A stretch of 56,331 nucleotides of DNA, taken from a virus. Of the stretch, positions 1-9,200 are shown piece after piece. A model generated the notes under the pieces. The model had not been told where the DNA came from. It was given only the letters and a program-made list of their open reading frames with translations, and searched no databases. A program made the translations under genes and the position numbers. The stretch covers positions 1-56,331 of the IMG/VR virus record IMGVR_UViG_3300028114_001316; one strand, 5' to 3'. Position 1 is the stretch's first letter, and the number at the start of each line of letters is the position of its first letter.

Positions 1-126
1 ACTATGCTTAATGAAGGTATGCTAGGTCCCAAACAACTTAATATAGATTTGAATACAAAAAGCAATGTGGCTGAAAGTATTAAATTACAGATTAAAGTCC
101 ACAAACCATGTAGGATTAAAGAATAA
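1..126 (+). CDS. C-terminal end of an upstream phage gene (partial)
   Basis: An open frame runs in from the left edge and stops at TAA 124-126, leaving the last 41 residues of a protein. The end is hydrophilic and basic and finishes with CRIKE. Head-tail connection genes follow directly, so a head or capsid-associated gene is the natural expectation. The fragment is too short to assign to a family. The 100 bp after it hold no gene. Confidence 0.55.
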   Translation, partial: TMLNEGMLGPKQLNIDLNTKSNVAESIKLQIKVHKPCRIKE

Positions 127-212
127 TATATATTCTATACTAATAATATAGTGGACGCATTTAGTACAGAAGAAATCTTGTCAACTTTGCTTTAAATTTA
201 TAATAATTTAAA

Positions 213-218
213 GTGTAA
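213..218 (+). promoter_or_regulatory. Putative late-type promoter box GTGTAAT before the neck operon
   Basis: GTGTAA lies 8 nt before the ATG at 227, in the context GTGTAATTTAAAGTATG. No Shine-Dalgarno sequence is present. The same 17-base string recurs before the virion-type gene at 35592 and, with one change, before the one at 34905. The other copies of the box also lie next to virion genes. Its role as a promoter is inferred from recurrence and position. Confidence 0.5.
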
Positions 219-226
219 TTTAAAGT

Positions 227-736
227 ATGATTATTAATACTGTTACATCTATTGCCCAAGAAATATATGAAGAAATGGGTGAACCAAGTGGTTTTAGTAT
301 TGCATCAATAGCAGCTTGGGTTAGAAGAAATATTGGTGGGCTGGGTAATATGCTTAATAATTCTTATGAAATAAATAGCTCTACTCTAGAGATAAGCCCT
401 AATTTATCTGATATAGAAAAATATATATTTAAAAAAATGTATTCTATATACTTTTTTGATCTTAAAATAAAGAGCGCAGGAAGCCTTGCTGTATCAGATT
501 ATACTTCTATTAAAGATGATTTTGGCAGCGTTCAGAAATTAAATAGCAATGAAGTTTTAAAAAGCTTCTATCAAATACGCCAACAAGAGTACAAAGAATT
601 AAAAGATTTAATTACAAAATATTCATTGAATGCAAGTAGTCCAGTTCAAGTTGCTGGAGATGATACCATACAAGGAAGTTACGAATCTGAAAGGGGCGCA
701 TTATATAATATTCGCACAATATATAGTGCTGGATAA
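227..736 (+). CDS. Head-tail connector (adaptor-like) protein
   Basis: This 169-residue protein is the first of four tightly packed genes before the tail tube gene. Its start (IAQEIYEEMGEP, then IAAWVRRNIGGLGNMLN near residues 29-45) matches the helical pattern of phage neck adaptor proteins: a short helix, then a conserved tryptophan-arginine helix and a Gly-Leu-Asn turn. The C-terminal half is helical and ends with RGALYNIRTIYSAG. The ATG lies 8 nt after a GTGTAAT box and has no Shine-Dalgarno sequence, so it may be translated from a leaderless message. The adaptor role rests on pattern and gene order; no single motif proves it. Confidence 0.5.
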   Translation: MIINTVTSIAQEIYEEMGEPSGFSIASIAAWVRRNIGGLGNMLNNSYEINSSTLEISPNLSDIEKYIFKKMYSIYFFDLKIKSAGSLAVSDYTSIKDDFGSVQKLNSNEVLKSFYQIRQQEYKELKDLITKYSLNASSPVQVAGDDTIQGSYESERGALYNIRTIYSAG

Positions 737-738
737 AA

Positions 739-1176
739 ATGAGTCTTATTAGTCCAAGTGTTGCAGCAAGTTTCTCGGCAGAATTTGAAAAGTTTTTTGA
801 TTATTTTTCAAGAGATTTCGTGGTCAACAAAGAGCCATTAAAAGTGTTAGTTTCGCCAGCAACAACACCACTATTTGGATACGAAACTCAATCTACACCA
901 GCGGCTTATAATTATATACCAGTTCAAGCAACTTTCAAGGGTAGAATATCTTACAATAAAAAACAAAGTGAAGATATCTTAACGGACGTAAGAGTTACTA
1001 TTGCTAGAGGAATTGTGACCCTAGTTGTTAAAGAACCTGCTAAAAATTATATAGATACTGGAACAACCTTGAACATTGAGTTCGATGGTAAAACTTTTAA
1101 TAAAATAACAACCGCTGGAGTTAGAAAGTATTTAAATAATACGTATTATCAATACTATTTAGAGGAAACAAAATAA
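739..1176 (+). CDS. Neck protein, probable head-closure (stopper) or tail-completion protein
   Basis: This 145-residue protein starts two bases after the stop of the preceding gene. The middle is rich in beta strands: VQATFKGRISYNK, a short charged loop, then VRVTIARGIVTLVVKEPA, followed by LNIEFDGKTFNKI. A small beta-barrel of this size between an adaptor and a tail-completion gene fits head-closure proteins of long-tailed phages. No diagnostic motif is visible, so the role is inferred from size, predicted fold and order. The stop overlaps the next start as TAATG, which implies coupled translation. Confidence 0.4.
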   Translation: MSLISPSVAASFSAEFEKFFDYFSRDFVVNKEPLKVLVSPATTPLFGYETQSTPAAYNYIPVQATFKGRISYNKKQSEDILTDVRVTIARGIVTLVVKEPAKNYIDTGTTLNIEFDGKTFNKITTAGVRKYLNNTYYQYYLEETK

Positions 1177-1757
1177 TGGCTTCTAGAATAAATAAATCTA
1201 TTCTAAAAGGTGAAATAGCTTCAGCTCAATTAAAAGCTTTAGAAAAAGAAGCTAAAATTATTGCAAATCAAATTCTTGAAGAAAAGAAAAAGGAATATAT
1301 TTCAGAAATATTAAATCATCCAGTTTCTATAGAATTAAATAATGGTCCTAGCGCATCAAATATTTCTAATACTTTAGATGGAAAAGGAAATTTATACAGC
1401 TTTATTGGGTTTGATGCTGGAGACCAACCAGTTCAAGATGTTGTTGACGCAATAGATAAAAATACAAGAATACAATCAAAAAATTCAAAAGATGGATTTT
1501 TTAATTTTGAGGTTTTAACTCCATCACTCGAGGAGTTAGGATCATATACTCCTATGCCATTTGAGGGCGGAAATAGTTGGCTTAAGGGGATAGAAAAAGG
1601 TATATCTGGATTTAGCAATTATGTTTATGGTCTTTTGTTTCCAACTAGTAGATCTGGCAGAGGCATACAAAGCGAAAATCAAATAAGAAGAGCTTCTTAT
1701 AAACCAACTAAATATTTTAGTGTTTTATATAAAAATTTTATAGAAAGTTTTAAATGA
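1176..1757 (+). CDS. Neck or tail-completion protein, HK97 gp10-like by position
   Basis: This 193-residue protein has a strongly helical, lysine-rich N-terminus (residues 1-45, KALEKEAKIIANQILEEKKK). A glycine- and proline-rich middle follows, then a basic C-terminus with SRSGRGIQ and RRASYKPTKY. An N-terminal amphipathic helix of this kind is common in HK97 gp10-type tail-completion proteins, which sit third or fourth in the neck operon. Membership of that family is not proved. The start overlaps the upstream stop as TAATG and the end overlaps the next start as ATGA. Confidence 0.35.
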   Translation: MASRINKSILKGEIASAQLKALEKEAKIIANQILEEKKKEYISEILNHPVSIELNNGPSASNISNTLDGKGNLYSFIGFDAGDQPVQDVVDAIDKNTRIQSKNSKDGFFNFEVLTPSLEELGSYTPMPFEGGNSWLKGIEKGISGFSNYVYGLLFPTSRSGRGIQSENQIRRASYKPTKYFSVLYKNFIESFK

Positions 1758-2617
1758 AAAGTCAATTAAATAATCTTGCAATGACTAGTATGCTATTTTG
1801 GTTTGATAATAAACTACTCACAAAAGGAGAGGCTTTTACCAACCATAGTAGTTATTTTTGGCCTATTGATGTAAATTATTATGGTTTTTATACTTACGGA
1901 GCGCCTTTTAAACAAATGGTAATTGACGAATCCGTTCCAAATGCAAATATTATAAGCGGAGTCTATATTAATAATGCATTTACTCAAGTTGGTCAAAACT
2001 ATTTAAGCGGAATTAACGCTAGTCAAGGACAGTTATATTTTACTCAGCCCGTTTCAAATGCTTCTACTTCTATAAGTGGAAATTATGCTATTAAAGATTT
2101 CAATGTATATTTAACAAGTGAAACAGAAGAAGACTTATTATTTGAAACTCAATTTCAATTACAACCTAAAACTTATCAAAACCCAACTGGTTTACCTTCA
2201 AATGTAGAAACTTATCCTGCGATATATTTAAAATATCAAGGTGGGAATAATGAACCATTAGCTTTTGGTGGCATGGATAAAACTAATATTAATATTAGAG
2301 CTATAGTATTATCTGATAATATATTTAAGCTGGATGCTGTAACTAGTATATTTAGAGATACAGCAAGAAGTCTTGTGCCGTTAATATATGATAATCAAAT
2401 GCCTTTTAATGCTTTAGGTAGCTGTACTGGAGATTGTTTTAATTATTTAGAATTAATAGCTAATAAACAAGCTGATTTTGAATATTTATACATAGATAAT
2501 GTGAATATATCTAAAATAGATAATAGATTAAGTAATAGCTATAATAAGTTAAATCCTAATCTTTTCACAGCTTTTATTGATTTTGAACTAAGTCAAAATA
2601 GATATCCAAGGCTATAA
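1754..2617 (+). CDS. Virion protein between neck and tail tube genes (tail terminator candidate)
   Basis: The 287-residue product shows no motif I recognise. It is rich in Asn, Ser, Thr and aromatic residues, with alternating beta-type stretches and few charges, like other structural proteins in this window. It is the last gene before the tail tube gene and overlaps the preceding gene by ATGA, so it belongs to the neck operon. Tail terminator or tail-completion protein is the best positional guess. It is longer than typical terminators (about 130-200 residues), so it could be a fusion or a different connector. Confidence 0.35.
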   Translation: MKSQLNNLAMTSMLFWFDNKLLTKGEAFTNHSSYFWPIDVNYYGFYTYGAPFKQMVIDESVPNANIISGVYINNAFTQVGQNYLSGINASQGQLYFTQPVSNASTSISGNYAIKDFNVYLTSETEEDLLFETQFQLQPKTYQNPTGLPSNVETYPAIYLKYQGGNNEPLAFGGMDKTNINIRAIVLSDNIFKLDAVTSIFRDTARSLVPLIYDNQMPFNALGSCTGDCFNYLELIANKQADFEYLYIDNVNISKIDNRLSNSYNKLNPNLFTAFIDFELSQNRYPRL

Positions 2618-2643
2618 AAAATAGATAAAATACAAAAAATCGT

Positions 2644-2649
2644 GTGTAA
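2644..2649 (+). promoter_or_regulatory. Putative late-type promoter box before the tail tube gene
   Basis: GTGTAAT lies 25 nt before the tail tube ATG. A clear GGAG ribosome binding site is at 2661-2664. This is one of the copies in which the box is far enough away to give a leader, and a Shine-Dalgarno sequence is then present. Confidence 0.45.
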
Positions 2650-2674
2650 TAAATAGAAACGGAGAAATACTAAT

Positions 2675-3823
2675 ATGCCTAGAAATAGAATAATTTATCA
2701 ATCAGAAGCTCTTTATGCTGGCCCAGCACCCGCAACAGGTTTTCATTACGGAACATTTACCCCTGGAATCGGTGGAAGCACTAACGTACCAGAAGCAAAC
2801 ACTAATCTAGTTAACCAACTACAAAGAATTCAAACCGCTAATTATAGTTTTAATGTAGAACGCACAGATGTTAATCAATACGGTCAATTAGCAGCTATTG
2901 ATCGAGTTATTTTGAATAGTCCAACTGTATCTCTTGATTTCAGTTATTTACTAGGAAACTTATCAAACGATAATATACTCGGCCTTACAATAGTTAGTGG
3001 CAATAGCGATTCTACAATTTCTGCTATATCTGGATTTTTAAATAAAACTTCTGATGAAAGAAATTACTTTATTCGCACAACTCCAGAAGGTACAGATACA
3101 GTAGGATTCACAAGCAACTCTTCTGGTGATAATGGAGTTATAGGTATTGGCAATGGAACAATAACCTCTTATTCAACAGAGGGATCTGTTGGTAATTTCC
3201 CAACAACAACCATAAATGTTGAAGGTTTAAATATGAACTTTCAAAAAGGAATTAGCGGTAATCTTGTGCCAGCAGTAAATCCTGTAAACGGATCTCCTTT
3301 ACAAAATTATTATCAATTATCTCAAGCTACTCAAAATGTTGGACTTGGTAGCGGAAATGCAATTTCTGCTCTACGTCCAGGAGATATAACATTATCACTA
3401 ACTAATACGTTAGCTAGCGGAGTAGATGTTAGCACCATGAATATTCAGAGCTATACTTTGAGCTTAGATTTGGGTCGTACTCCAATTCAAAGATTAGGTA
3501 ACAAGTTTGCATTTACAAGAGAAATTGATTTCCCATTAACTGTTTCACTTAGCGTAGAAGCTCAAGTAACAGAAATGAACGCAGGTAATCTAGCAACTCT
3601 TGTAGCAGACGATAGCGCAACATTAACCCCATCTATCACAATTAAGAGTCCTACTGATTCTAGTTTGATTATGGCTAAATTCTTGCTCAAAGGCGCAAAA
3701 CTAGATAGTCAAGAATACAGCACTGATATCGGAAGTAATAAATCTGTTACTCTTACATTTAGTTCTCAAATTGGCGGTCCTCAAGATACAAGTAACGGAT
3801 TGTTTATTAACGGTCAATTCTAA
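2675..3823 (+). CDS. Major tail tube protein
   Basis: This 382-residue, low-charge, beta-rich protein is preceded by a good GGAG site and its own putative promoter, and is followed by a strong terminator. That isolation is typical of a highly expressed structural gene. Its position between neck genes and the chaperone and tape measure genes is that of the tube protein. Residues about 265-310 (SYTLSLDLGRTPIQRLGN, then FPLTVSLSVEAQV) carry a pattern that recurs in the protein encoded at 20532-21341. The role is inferred from order and expression signals rather than from a family motif. Confidence 0.65.
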   Translation: MPRNRIIYQSEALYAGPAPATGFHYGTFTPGIGGSTNVPEANTNLVNQLQRIQTANYSFNVERTDVNQYGQLAAIDRVILNSPTVSLDFSYLLGNLSNDNILGLTIVSGNSDSTISAISGFLNKTSDERNYFIRTTPEGTDTVGFTSNSSGDNGVIGIGNGTITSYSTEGSVGNFPTTTINVEGLNMNFQKGISGNLVPAVNPVNGSPLQNYYQLSQATQNVGLGSGNAISALRPGDITLSLTNTLASGVDVSTMNIQSYTLSLDLGRTPIQRLGNKFAFTREIDFPLTVSLSVEAQVTEMNAGNLATLVADDSATLTPSITIKSPTDSSLIMAKFLLKGAKLDSQEYSTDIGSNKSVTLTFSSQIGGPQDTSNGLFINGQF

Positions 3824-3843
3824 TAGACAGTAATATATATCAC

Positions 3844-3878
3844 AAAATAACCCTCGCGTTCTGCGGGGGTTATTTTTT
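3844..3878 (+). terminator. Rho-independent terminator after the tail tube gene
   Basis: A 14-bp stem (3844-3857 with 3863-3876, one G-T pair) encloses a 5-nt loop and ends in a T tract. The inner part is GC-rich and the outer part is A/T. The A tract on the left arm would also let it act on the minus strand. It is the only strong terminator hairpin I found in the window. Confidence 0.9.
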
Positions 3879-3894
3879 GTGTAATACCGTGTAA
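3879..3894 (+). promoter_or_regulatory. Tandem GTGTAA boxes just after the terminator
   Basis: GTGTAA occurs at 3879-3884 and again at 3889-3894, 10 nt apart. The first copy touches the terminator T tract. They lie 31-41 nt before the ATG at 3926, with AAAAGG purine runs between. A terminator followed at once by new promoter boxes would separate tail tube expression from the genes that follow. Confidence 0.4.
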
Positions 3895-3925
3895 GGTTAA
3901 AAGGTTGGTTAAAAGGTAAAAGAAT

Positions 3926-4150
3926 ATGGAAAATGAAGCTTTAAAAGATATAACTCTTTTTCAGATAAAGAGAAAAATCACAAATATATACAAGAATTTC
4001 TTTTTTATTCTTGAAGATTTAGGTGATTCTGGCTATAATATAAATGATGAAACTTATCAAAAAATACGCAAAAGAGTCCTTGATAATGCTAATGACGCTT
4101 TCAGGGAAATAGAAGAAAGCTTTACTAGGTTAAATATAACATTAAAATGA
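3926..4150 (+). CDS. Small protein in the tail assembly region
   Basis: This 74-residue, mostly helical, charged protein starts after AAAAGGTAAAAG and ends with an ATGA overlap into the next gene. It has no recognised motif. It opens the group of four genes between tail tube and tape measure, where phages usually encode tail assembly chaperones. A chaperone or chaperone partner is possible from position only. Confidence 0.5.
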   Translation: MENEALKDITLFQIKRKITNIYKNFFFILEDLGDSGYNINDETYQKIRKRVLDNANDAFREIEESFTRLNITLK

Positions 4151-4422
4151 AACTTAAAAAATTAAACCATAATTTTCCTATAGACGAGATAATCCAAGGA
4201 AATCTTTCTGTTCAAAGCATACAAAAAAGTTTAAAGGACAACTTTGGTATCTCAAAACCAACTTTAACAACATTTAAAAATTTAAATTTTATTAAAAATT
4301 ATCAACACTGGGACGAAGACAAAAAACACAGATTTATTAAAACAATTGGTGGCGTAGTTTATTATGGCAAAGTTAAAAACTATCTAGACAACCTAATTAA
4401 TACTAATGGAGAAAAAATATGA
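4147..4422 (+). CDS. Small protein in the tail assembly region
   Basis: This 91-residue basic protein is coupled to both neighbours by ATGA overlaps. The sequence FGISKPTLTTFKNLNFIKNY near residues 33-52 could form a short helix-turn-helix-like unit, but nothing identifies a family. Position is again that of tail chaperone genes. No slippery heptamer with an out-of-frame extension was seen at either end, so it does not look like the usual G/GT frameshift pair. Confidence 0.45.
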   Translation: MKLKKLNHNFPIDEIIQGNLSVQSIQKSLKDNFGISKPTLTTFKNLNFIKNYQHWDEDKKHRFIKTIGGVVYYGKVKNYLDNLINTNGEKI

Positions 4423-5180
4423 AAACAATGTTTGAATTTGACATCTATCACGAAAAAGAAATAGAAAAAGTAGATGTTTCTACAAATGAAAAAGGCGAAG
4501 AAGTAAAGGTTACTTCTAAAGTAAAAACAACTGTGCCAGTTAAATTAGGCATCAAAAAACCTACTAGAAGTTTATTTGATGAAGCAGAGTTATTTTATGG
4601 AGTTAGACTTTCAGAAGGTATTAAAGCTGGTCTATTAACTCGCGCTTTATTAGCTAAAAGATTTAATAATGATGGCGGAGTTTTAAGTGAAGAAGAACAG
4701 AAAGAATACAATGATCTTTACAATAAATTTTTTAATCTACAAACAGATTTTCAAAGTTTATCTTTAAAACAAGAAGCTATAAGAACAGAAGAAGAGAAAG
4801 CTAATCTTGCAAAAGTCATCGAAGAGATGACACAAGCAAGAGAAATGATTCAGAAATATGAGATGGCGCAAGCAAATCTATTTGAGCAAACCGCAGAGAA
4901 TAGAGCTAGGAATAAGACTATCATGTGGTGGGTTCTTCAGCTTGGTTTAATCGAAGGTGAAGACAAAAAACTAAAAGACCTTTTTGGTCAAGGATCTTAT
5001 GAAAGTAGGCTGCAAAAATATGATGATATTGAAGAATCTGAATTTGGTATTGAAAAAATTGCTCTTCAAAAATTATTATACTTGATCAGCTTCTGGTACG
5101 TAGGTAGAGCTGCAACCCAAGAAGAATTTTCTAAATTACTTGATGCAATCAACAAAGACAATAAAACAATGGAGAAATAA
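4419..5180 (+). CDS. Probable tail assembly chaperone-like protein
   Basis: This 253-residue protein follows a GGAG site and starts in an ATGA overlap. The N-terminal third is a beta-type segment ending in GIKKPTRSLFDEAELFYGVR. The middle (about residues 85-160) is a long charged coiled-coil rich in Glu, Lys and Gln. The C-terminus is helical (ALQKLLYLISFWYVGRAATQEEF). It precedes the tape measure gene by one gene. Chaperone function is inferred from location and helical character; I do not recognise the family. It ends with two in-frame stops, TAA TGA. Confidence 0.4.
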   Translation: MKTMFEFDIYHEKEIEKVDVSTNEKGEEVKVTSKVKTTVPVKLGIKKPTRSLFDEAELFYGVRLSEGIKAGLLTRALLAKRFNNDGGVLSEEEQKEYNDLYNKFFNLQTDFQSLSLKQEAIRTEEEKANLAKVIEEMTQAREMIQKYEMAQANLFEQTAENRARNKTIMWWVLQLGLIEGEDKKLKDLFGQGSYESRLQKYDDIEESEFGIEKIALQKLLYLISFWYVGRAATQEEFSKLLDAINKDNKTMEK

Positions 5181-5183
5181 TGA

Positions 5184-6200
5184 TTGCAAGCGTCAGATAA
5201 AAATAAGATAAGGTTGCTGTTCGTTGATATCCTAAAAGGATACACAGAGACATATTATAGAAATAGCAAAGTTTATTTCAAGCACAATACAAGCTTTGAT
5301 TCTGGTGATATAGATTCTAAAAAACAAGATTTTATTAGAAAAGCTCAAAAGAATGGATTACCTGCCGAAGAAGAGAAAGAAAAGTATTTGATATTAGAAA
5401 ATTTATGGTCAAAAGAAAAGAACGATGAGATACAAAAAATAAAATCATACATCTCTAATCTTAAAACAACAAAATCAAAATTATTTAGAAATGAAGAAAT
5501 AGAATCAATTAATAATCAAGTAAATGAACAAAATTTAAAATTAATAGAATTAATATCAGAAAGAAAAGAATTACTTGGTTTTACTGTGGAAGATTATGCT
5601 AATAAAAAAGTAAATGAATATTATATGTATAACTCTTTATACAAGGATAAGGATCTAAAAGATCGATTTTTCTCTGAGGATGAATTTGATGAATTAGAAA
5701 ACAAAGATGTATCAGAAATAATAGAAATATACAATAACATGAGCAAAGACTTTTCTGAAAAAAATCTCAAAAAAGTAGCCTTATCGTCTTTTTATCTAAG
5801 TCTTTATAATATGTGCGAGGATAGTCCATATTATCTTTATGGCAAATCAGTGATACATCTTACATTCTATCAAATTGAAGTTTTTAGTTATTCTAGGTAT
5901 TTTAGAAATGCCATCTCAGAAGCGAAGCACAAACCAGCAGATGAACTATATGAAGATCCAGAAAAACTAATTGATTGGTTAGAGAGTAGTAAAAATGCTG
6001 AAGAATTACTAAGCAAAAGTGATGGTAAAGAAAATAAAAAAGGTGAGGGCGTTATTGCGACTTCTATTGTGGGCGCTAAAAAAGAAGATCTTGAGAAAAT
6101 TGGAGCAAACGAAAAGAGCGTTAGCTTGCATGATGAAGCGATCAAAAAGGGCGGCAGTTTGAGTATGGAAGATTTAATGAAATTACATGGAATCAAATAA
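5184..6200 (+). CDS. Helical protein preceding the tape measure gene, TTG start
   Basis: The frame opens right after the tandem stops of the previous gene, and the first usable codon is TTG at 5184, nine bases after GGAG at 5171-5174. An ATG at 5180 leads to a stop after six codons. The 338-residue product is highly charged and helical, with a coiled-coil near residues 70-130 and a cluster of aromatic residues in the middle (about 195-235). The end is hydrophilic and Gly/Lys-rich. It shares its frame with the upstream gene, but two stop codons make read-through unlikely. Location suggests a tail assembly role; no family is recognised. Confidence 0.4.
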   Translation: MQASDKNKIRLLFVDILKGYTETYYRNSKVYFKHNTSFDSGDIDSKKQDFIRKAQKNGLPAEEEKEKYLILENLWSKEKNDEIQKIKSYISNLKTTKSKLFRNEEIESINNQVNEQNLKLIELISERKELLGFTVEDYANKKVNEYYMYNSLYKDKDLKDRFFSEDEFDELENKDVSEIIEIYNNMSKDFSEKNLKKVALSSFYLSLYNMCEDSPYYLYGKSVIHLTFYQIEVFSYSRYFRNAISEAKHKPADELYEDPEKLIDWLESSKNAEELLSKSDGKENKKGEGVIATSIVGAKKEDLEKIGANEKSVSLHDEAIKKGGSLSMEDLMKLHGIK

Positions 6201-6228
6201 GCAAAACTATCATATTTAAGTATATTTT

Positions 6229-6234
6229 GTGTAA
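6229..6234 (+). promoter_or_regulatory. Putative late-type promoter box before the tape measure gene
   Basis: GTGTAAT lies 24 nt before the ATG at 6259. Between them is AAAGGAATAAGG, a workable ribosome binding site. Confidence 0.45.
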
Positions 6235-6258
6235 TTTACTGTAGTAAAGGAATAAGGC

Positions 6259-9200
6259 ATGGCTAGGACTTCCGCTACAATTTCGGTAGGTGCAGATACT
6301 AGGCAACTTGAAAGAGATATTCAAAGGGCCCTAGGGCGTGATTTTAAATTCAAAGGATTGAATGAAAAGGCCTTTACTCAACCCCTAGGGCGAATTACTG
6401 GTGCATCTAATGAGTTCCAAAAATCACTAGACGCTTCAAATGCTCGTGTTATTGCGTTCGGAGCTAGTGCGGGCCTAATATATAGCGTAGAGAAGGCTTT
6501 CTCATCTTTGGTAAGAAGCACTATAGATGTGCAAAAATCATTAACTGATATTAATGTTATTTTAAATGTAAGTTCAAAATCTTTAGCGGCTTTTGGCGGT
6601 GGTTTATTTAATATCGCAAAAGACACCGCTCAGTCTTTTGATACGGTTGCTCAAGCTGCAACTGAATTTTCGCGTCAAGGTTTAGGTCTGGAAGAAACAC
6701 TTAAAAGGACGAGGGATGCTCTTATATTAACTCGTCTAAGCGGCTTAGATACTGTGGCTTCAGTAGAAGCATTAACTGCAACAATTAATAGTTTTAGTGA
6801 TGCGGCTTTAGACTCTACAACAATCATTAATAAATTGGCAAATGTTGATGCTGCATTTGCGGTGAGTTCTGCGGATCTGGCGGAAGCTATCAAAAGAGTT
6901 GGAAGTTCTGCTCAAGATGTGGGTGTTGATTTTGATGAATTATTAGGTATCGTTACCAGCGTCCAACAAACGACCGCTAGAGGTGGTGCTGTTATTGGTA
7001 ACTCACTAAAAACAATATTCACAAGAATACAGAGAACAGAGACTTTAGATCAACTTGAACAATTAGGCATTCAAGTAAGGACTCTAGAAGGTAATACCCT
7101 GCCTGCAATTCAGATATTGTCTAATCTTGCTGGGACCTTTAGTGTTCTAGGAGATAGTCAAAGAGCGCAAGTTGCAGAAACTGTTGGTGGTATATTTCAG
7201 ATTAATATTTTAAAAGCAGCTTTGGCGGATTTGGGTAAAGAGTATTCAGTTTACAATAGAGCTTTACAAACTTCTGCTGGAGCAACAGATCAAGCTATAA
7301 CCAGAAACCAAGCTCTAAATGAAACTTTATCAGCGCTGATCAATCGTACGTTTGTTAATCTAACTCAGCTTGGTGCAGATTTTGGAAAAATATCTCTACA
7401 ACCAACTTTTCAGGGTGGGCTTGAATTATTAAATAAAGGACTAGAGTCAATTTCTTCAGACTCTCAAGGAATAGGAAGTAAAATTGCTAAAGGAATATTT
7501 GAGGGTATAGGCACTTTTGTAAGTGGTCCAGGAGTAATACTTGTAACTGCTGTATTTGGCAAATTATTTTTAAACTTAGCTAAGTTTGCTGGAGAATCTC
7601 TAAAAGCTTTATTGAATTTAAATACTCAGTCGGAACAGCGAGCACAAATACAGGCCAAAATAAGTCAAGTGTTGTCGCAAGAACCCGCGCTTGTTCAGGC
7701 AATATTTAACAAACAAATAAGCGTATTAGACGTAGAAAATAAAATTTTAAATATTATCCGACAACAAACAATAGAAAGAGAAAAAGCCGCAAGTATTGCT
7801 ACGGCAGTAGCTGGTGGATTAATAGGAAAAGGAGTCACTGCTAAAGGAGGAGTTTTAAAAGCTAAGAGCGGAGGATTTATTCCAAATTTCGCAATGAGCG
7901 AAATATTTGGTGCATTAGCTGGAGGCTATAATCCAGGCAGCATAAAAAGAATGAATATTCCTGGTGAAGGACCAGTAACCTATAACTCGGCAGAAACAGT
8001 TAAAAGATTTCCTGGAATGAGTCAGCCAGCAATTATGCCTCCTCAAGGAAGCATGGCTGGAAAAAATTATCAAAATGAATTTGAATCTAAATTAGGATTT
8101 AATCCATATGCAAGCGCTGGATTTGTTCCAAATTTTAATATATATCAAAGATTACTTGGTGGAATACAAAATAGAGAAAGAGGAATAGATTCTTCGATAT
8201 TAAAAGCCCAAAGAGAAGGTAAACTAACTCAAACTCAAGTAGATCAGTTAAATGCAGCAAAAACTACAGTAAGAGGGTCTATAGCTCCGTCGTTATTAGC
8301 AAAGCAAGGTTCTGGAGCAGAAACAAGAGAGTTCGATGGATCTACTTTAGGAGTACTCTCTTTAAGGGGCAGAAGTGGGGATATCACTACTTCTACCAAA
8401 TTAGCTCAATTACCTATGTTTTCTAACGCTATTAAGAATGATCCGTCAGTTGCTCAAAAAACAGTTAGATTTAGCGGTGTCCAAGTCCGAAGCTTGGATT
8501 CCTTAGATAAGCAAAAACCAAATGAATTTATTAGGTTACTAACAGAAAAACTTTTACCGCCACTTGCAGATGTTGCGACTAAATTTGTTGGTGGGGCTTT
8601 AGGAAACCAAGGCGATGGGGTAAATACTATTTTAGGCAACATTAAAGCTGGAAAAAGTTTTCTTCCTCCTGGAGCAATAGGAGATCTATTTGAGACAGTA
8701 ATTAAAATTGCAACAAAAAATCCTAAACAATTTTTGCAATCAGTTGATGATGATTTTAGAAGACCATTTGATTTTGAAGAGAGTGGCGCTGCAAGTGGTC
8801 AATTTAAAACTAGGTTTGGATTTAGATCAAGTTTAATTAAAGCTGATGCAAAATTAACATCCGATAATGAAGCAATAAGGTCAATAATTAAAAAAGCATA
8901 CAATTCAAGGTTGGGTCCACTTCCGTTTAGTGAGCTACTAAACACAGGTACACAAAAAACTTCATCCGCAAAAAGAAAATCTAAGGGCTTTATACCCAAT
9001 TTTTCAGCACTTAACGACGCTATAGATCGAGAGCTTACAGCAGGAGTATCTTCTTCAAAAGTAAGAATAGGTAAAGATTCTAGATTAACTTCTGCTTATA
9101 ATCCTCTTGGTTTAGGAGTCTACAACACAAAAGATGAGCCTCTTGGTTTGGGTCAAGGAGTGTCTAGAGCGGGTAATGGAGCCAAAACAGCAGGAGCAGC

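Noticed and set aside
190-218. -35 element for the GTGTAAT boxes
   Set aside because: Sequences 17 nt upstream of the different boxes share nothing; if it is a promoter it works without a common -35.
5160-5200. Read-through or frameshift between the genes at 4419-5180 and 5184-6200
   Set aside because: Both share one frame, but two consecutive stop codons (TAA TGA) separate them and no slippery site is seen; a TTG start with a GGAG site explains the second gene.
5888-6893. Several minus-strand frames over 60 residues in the 5184-6200 and tape measure genes
   Set aside because: They lie wholly within well-supported plus-strand genes and lack start signals or family likeness.
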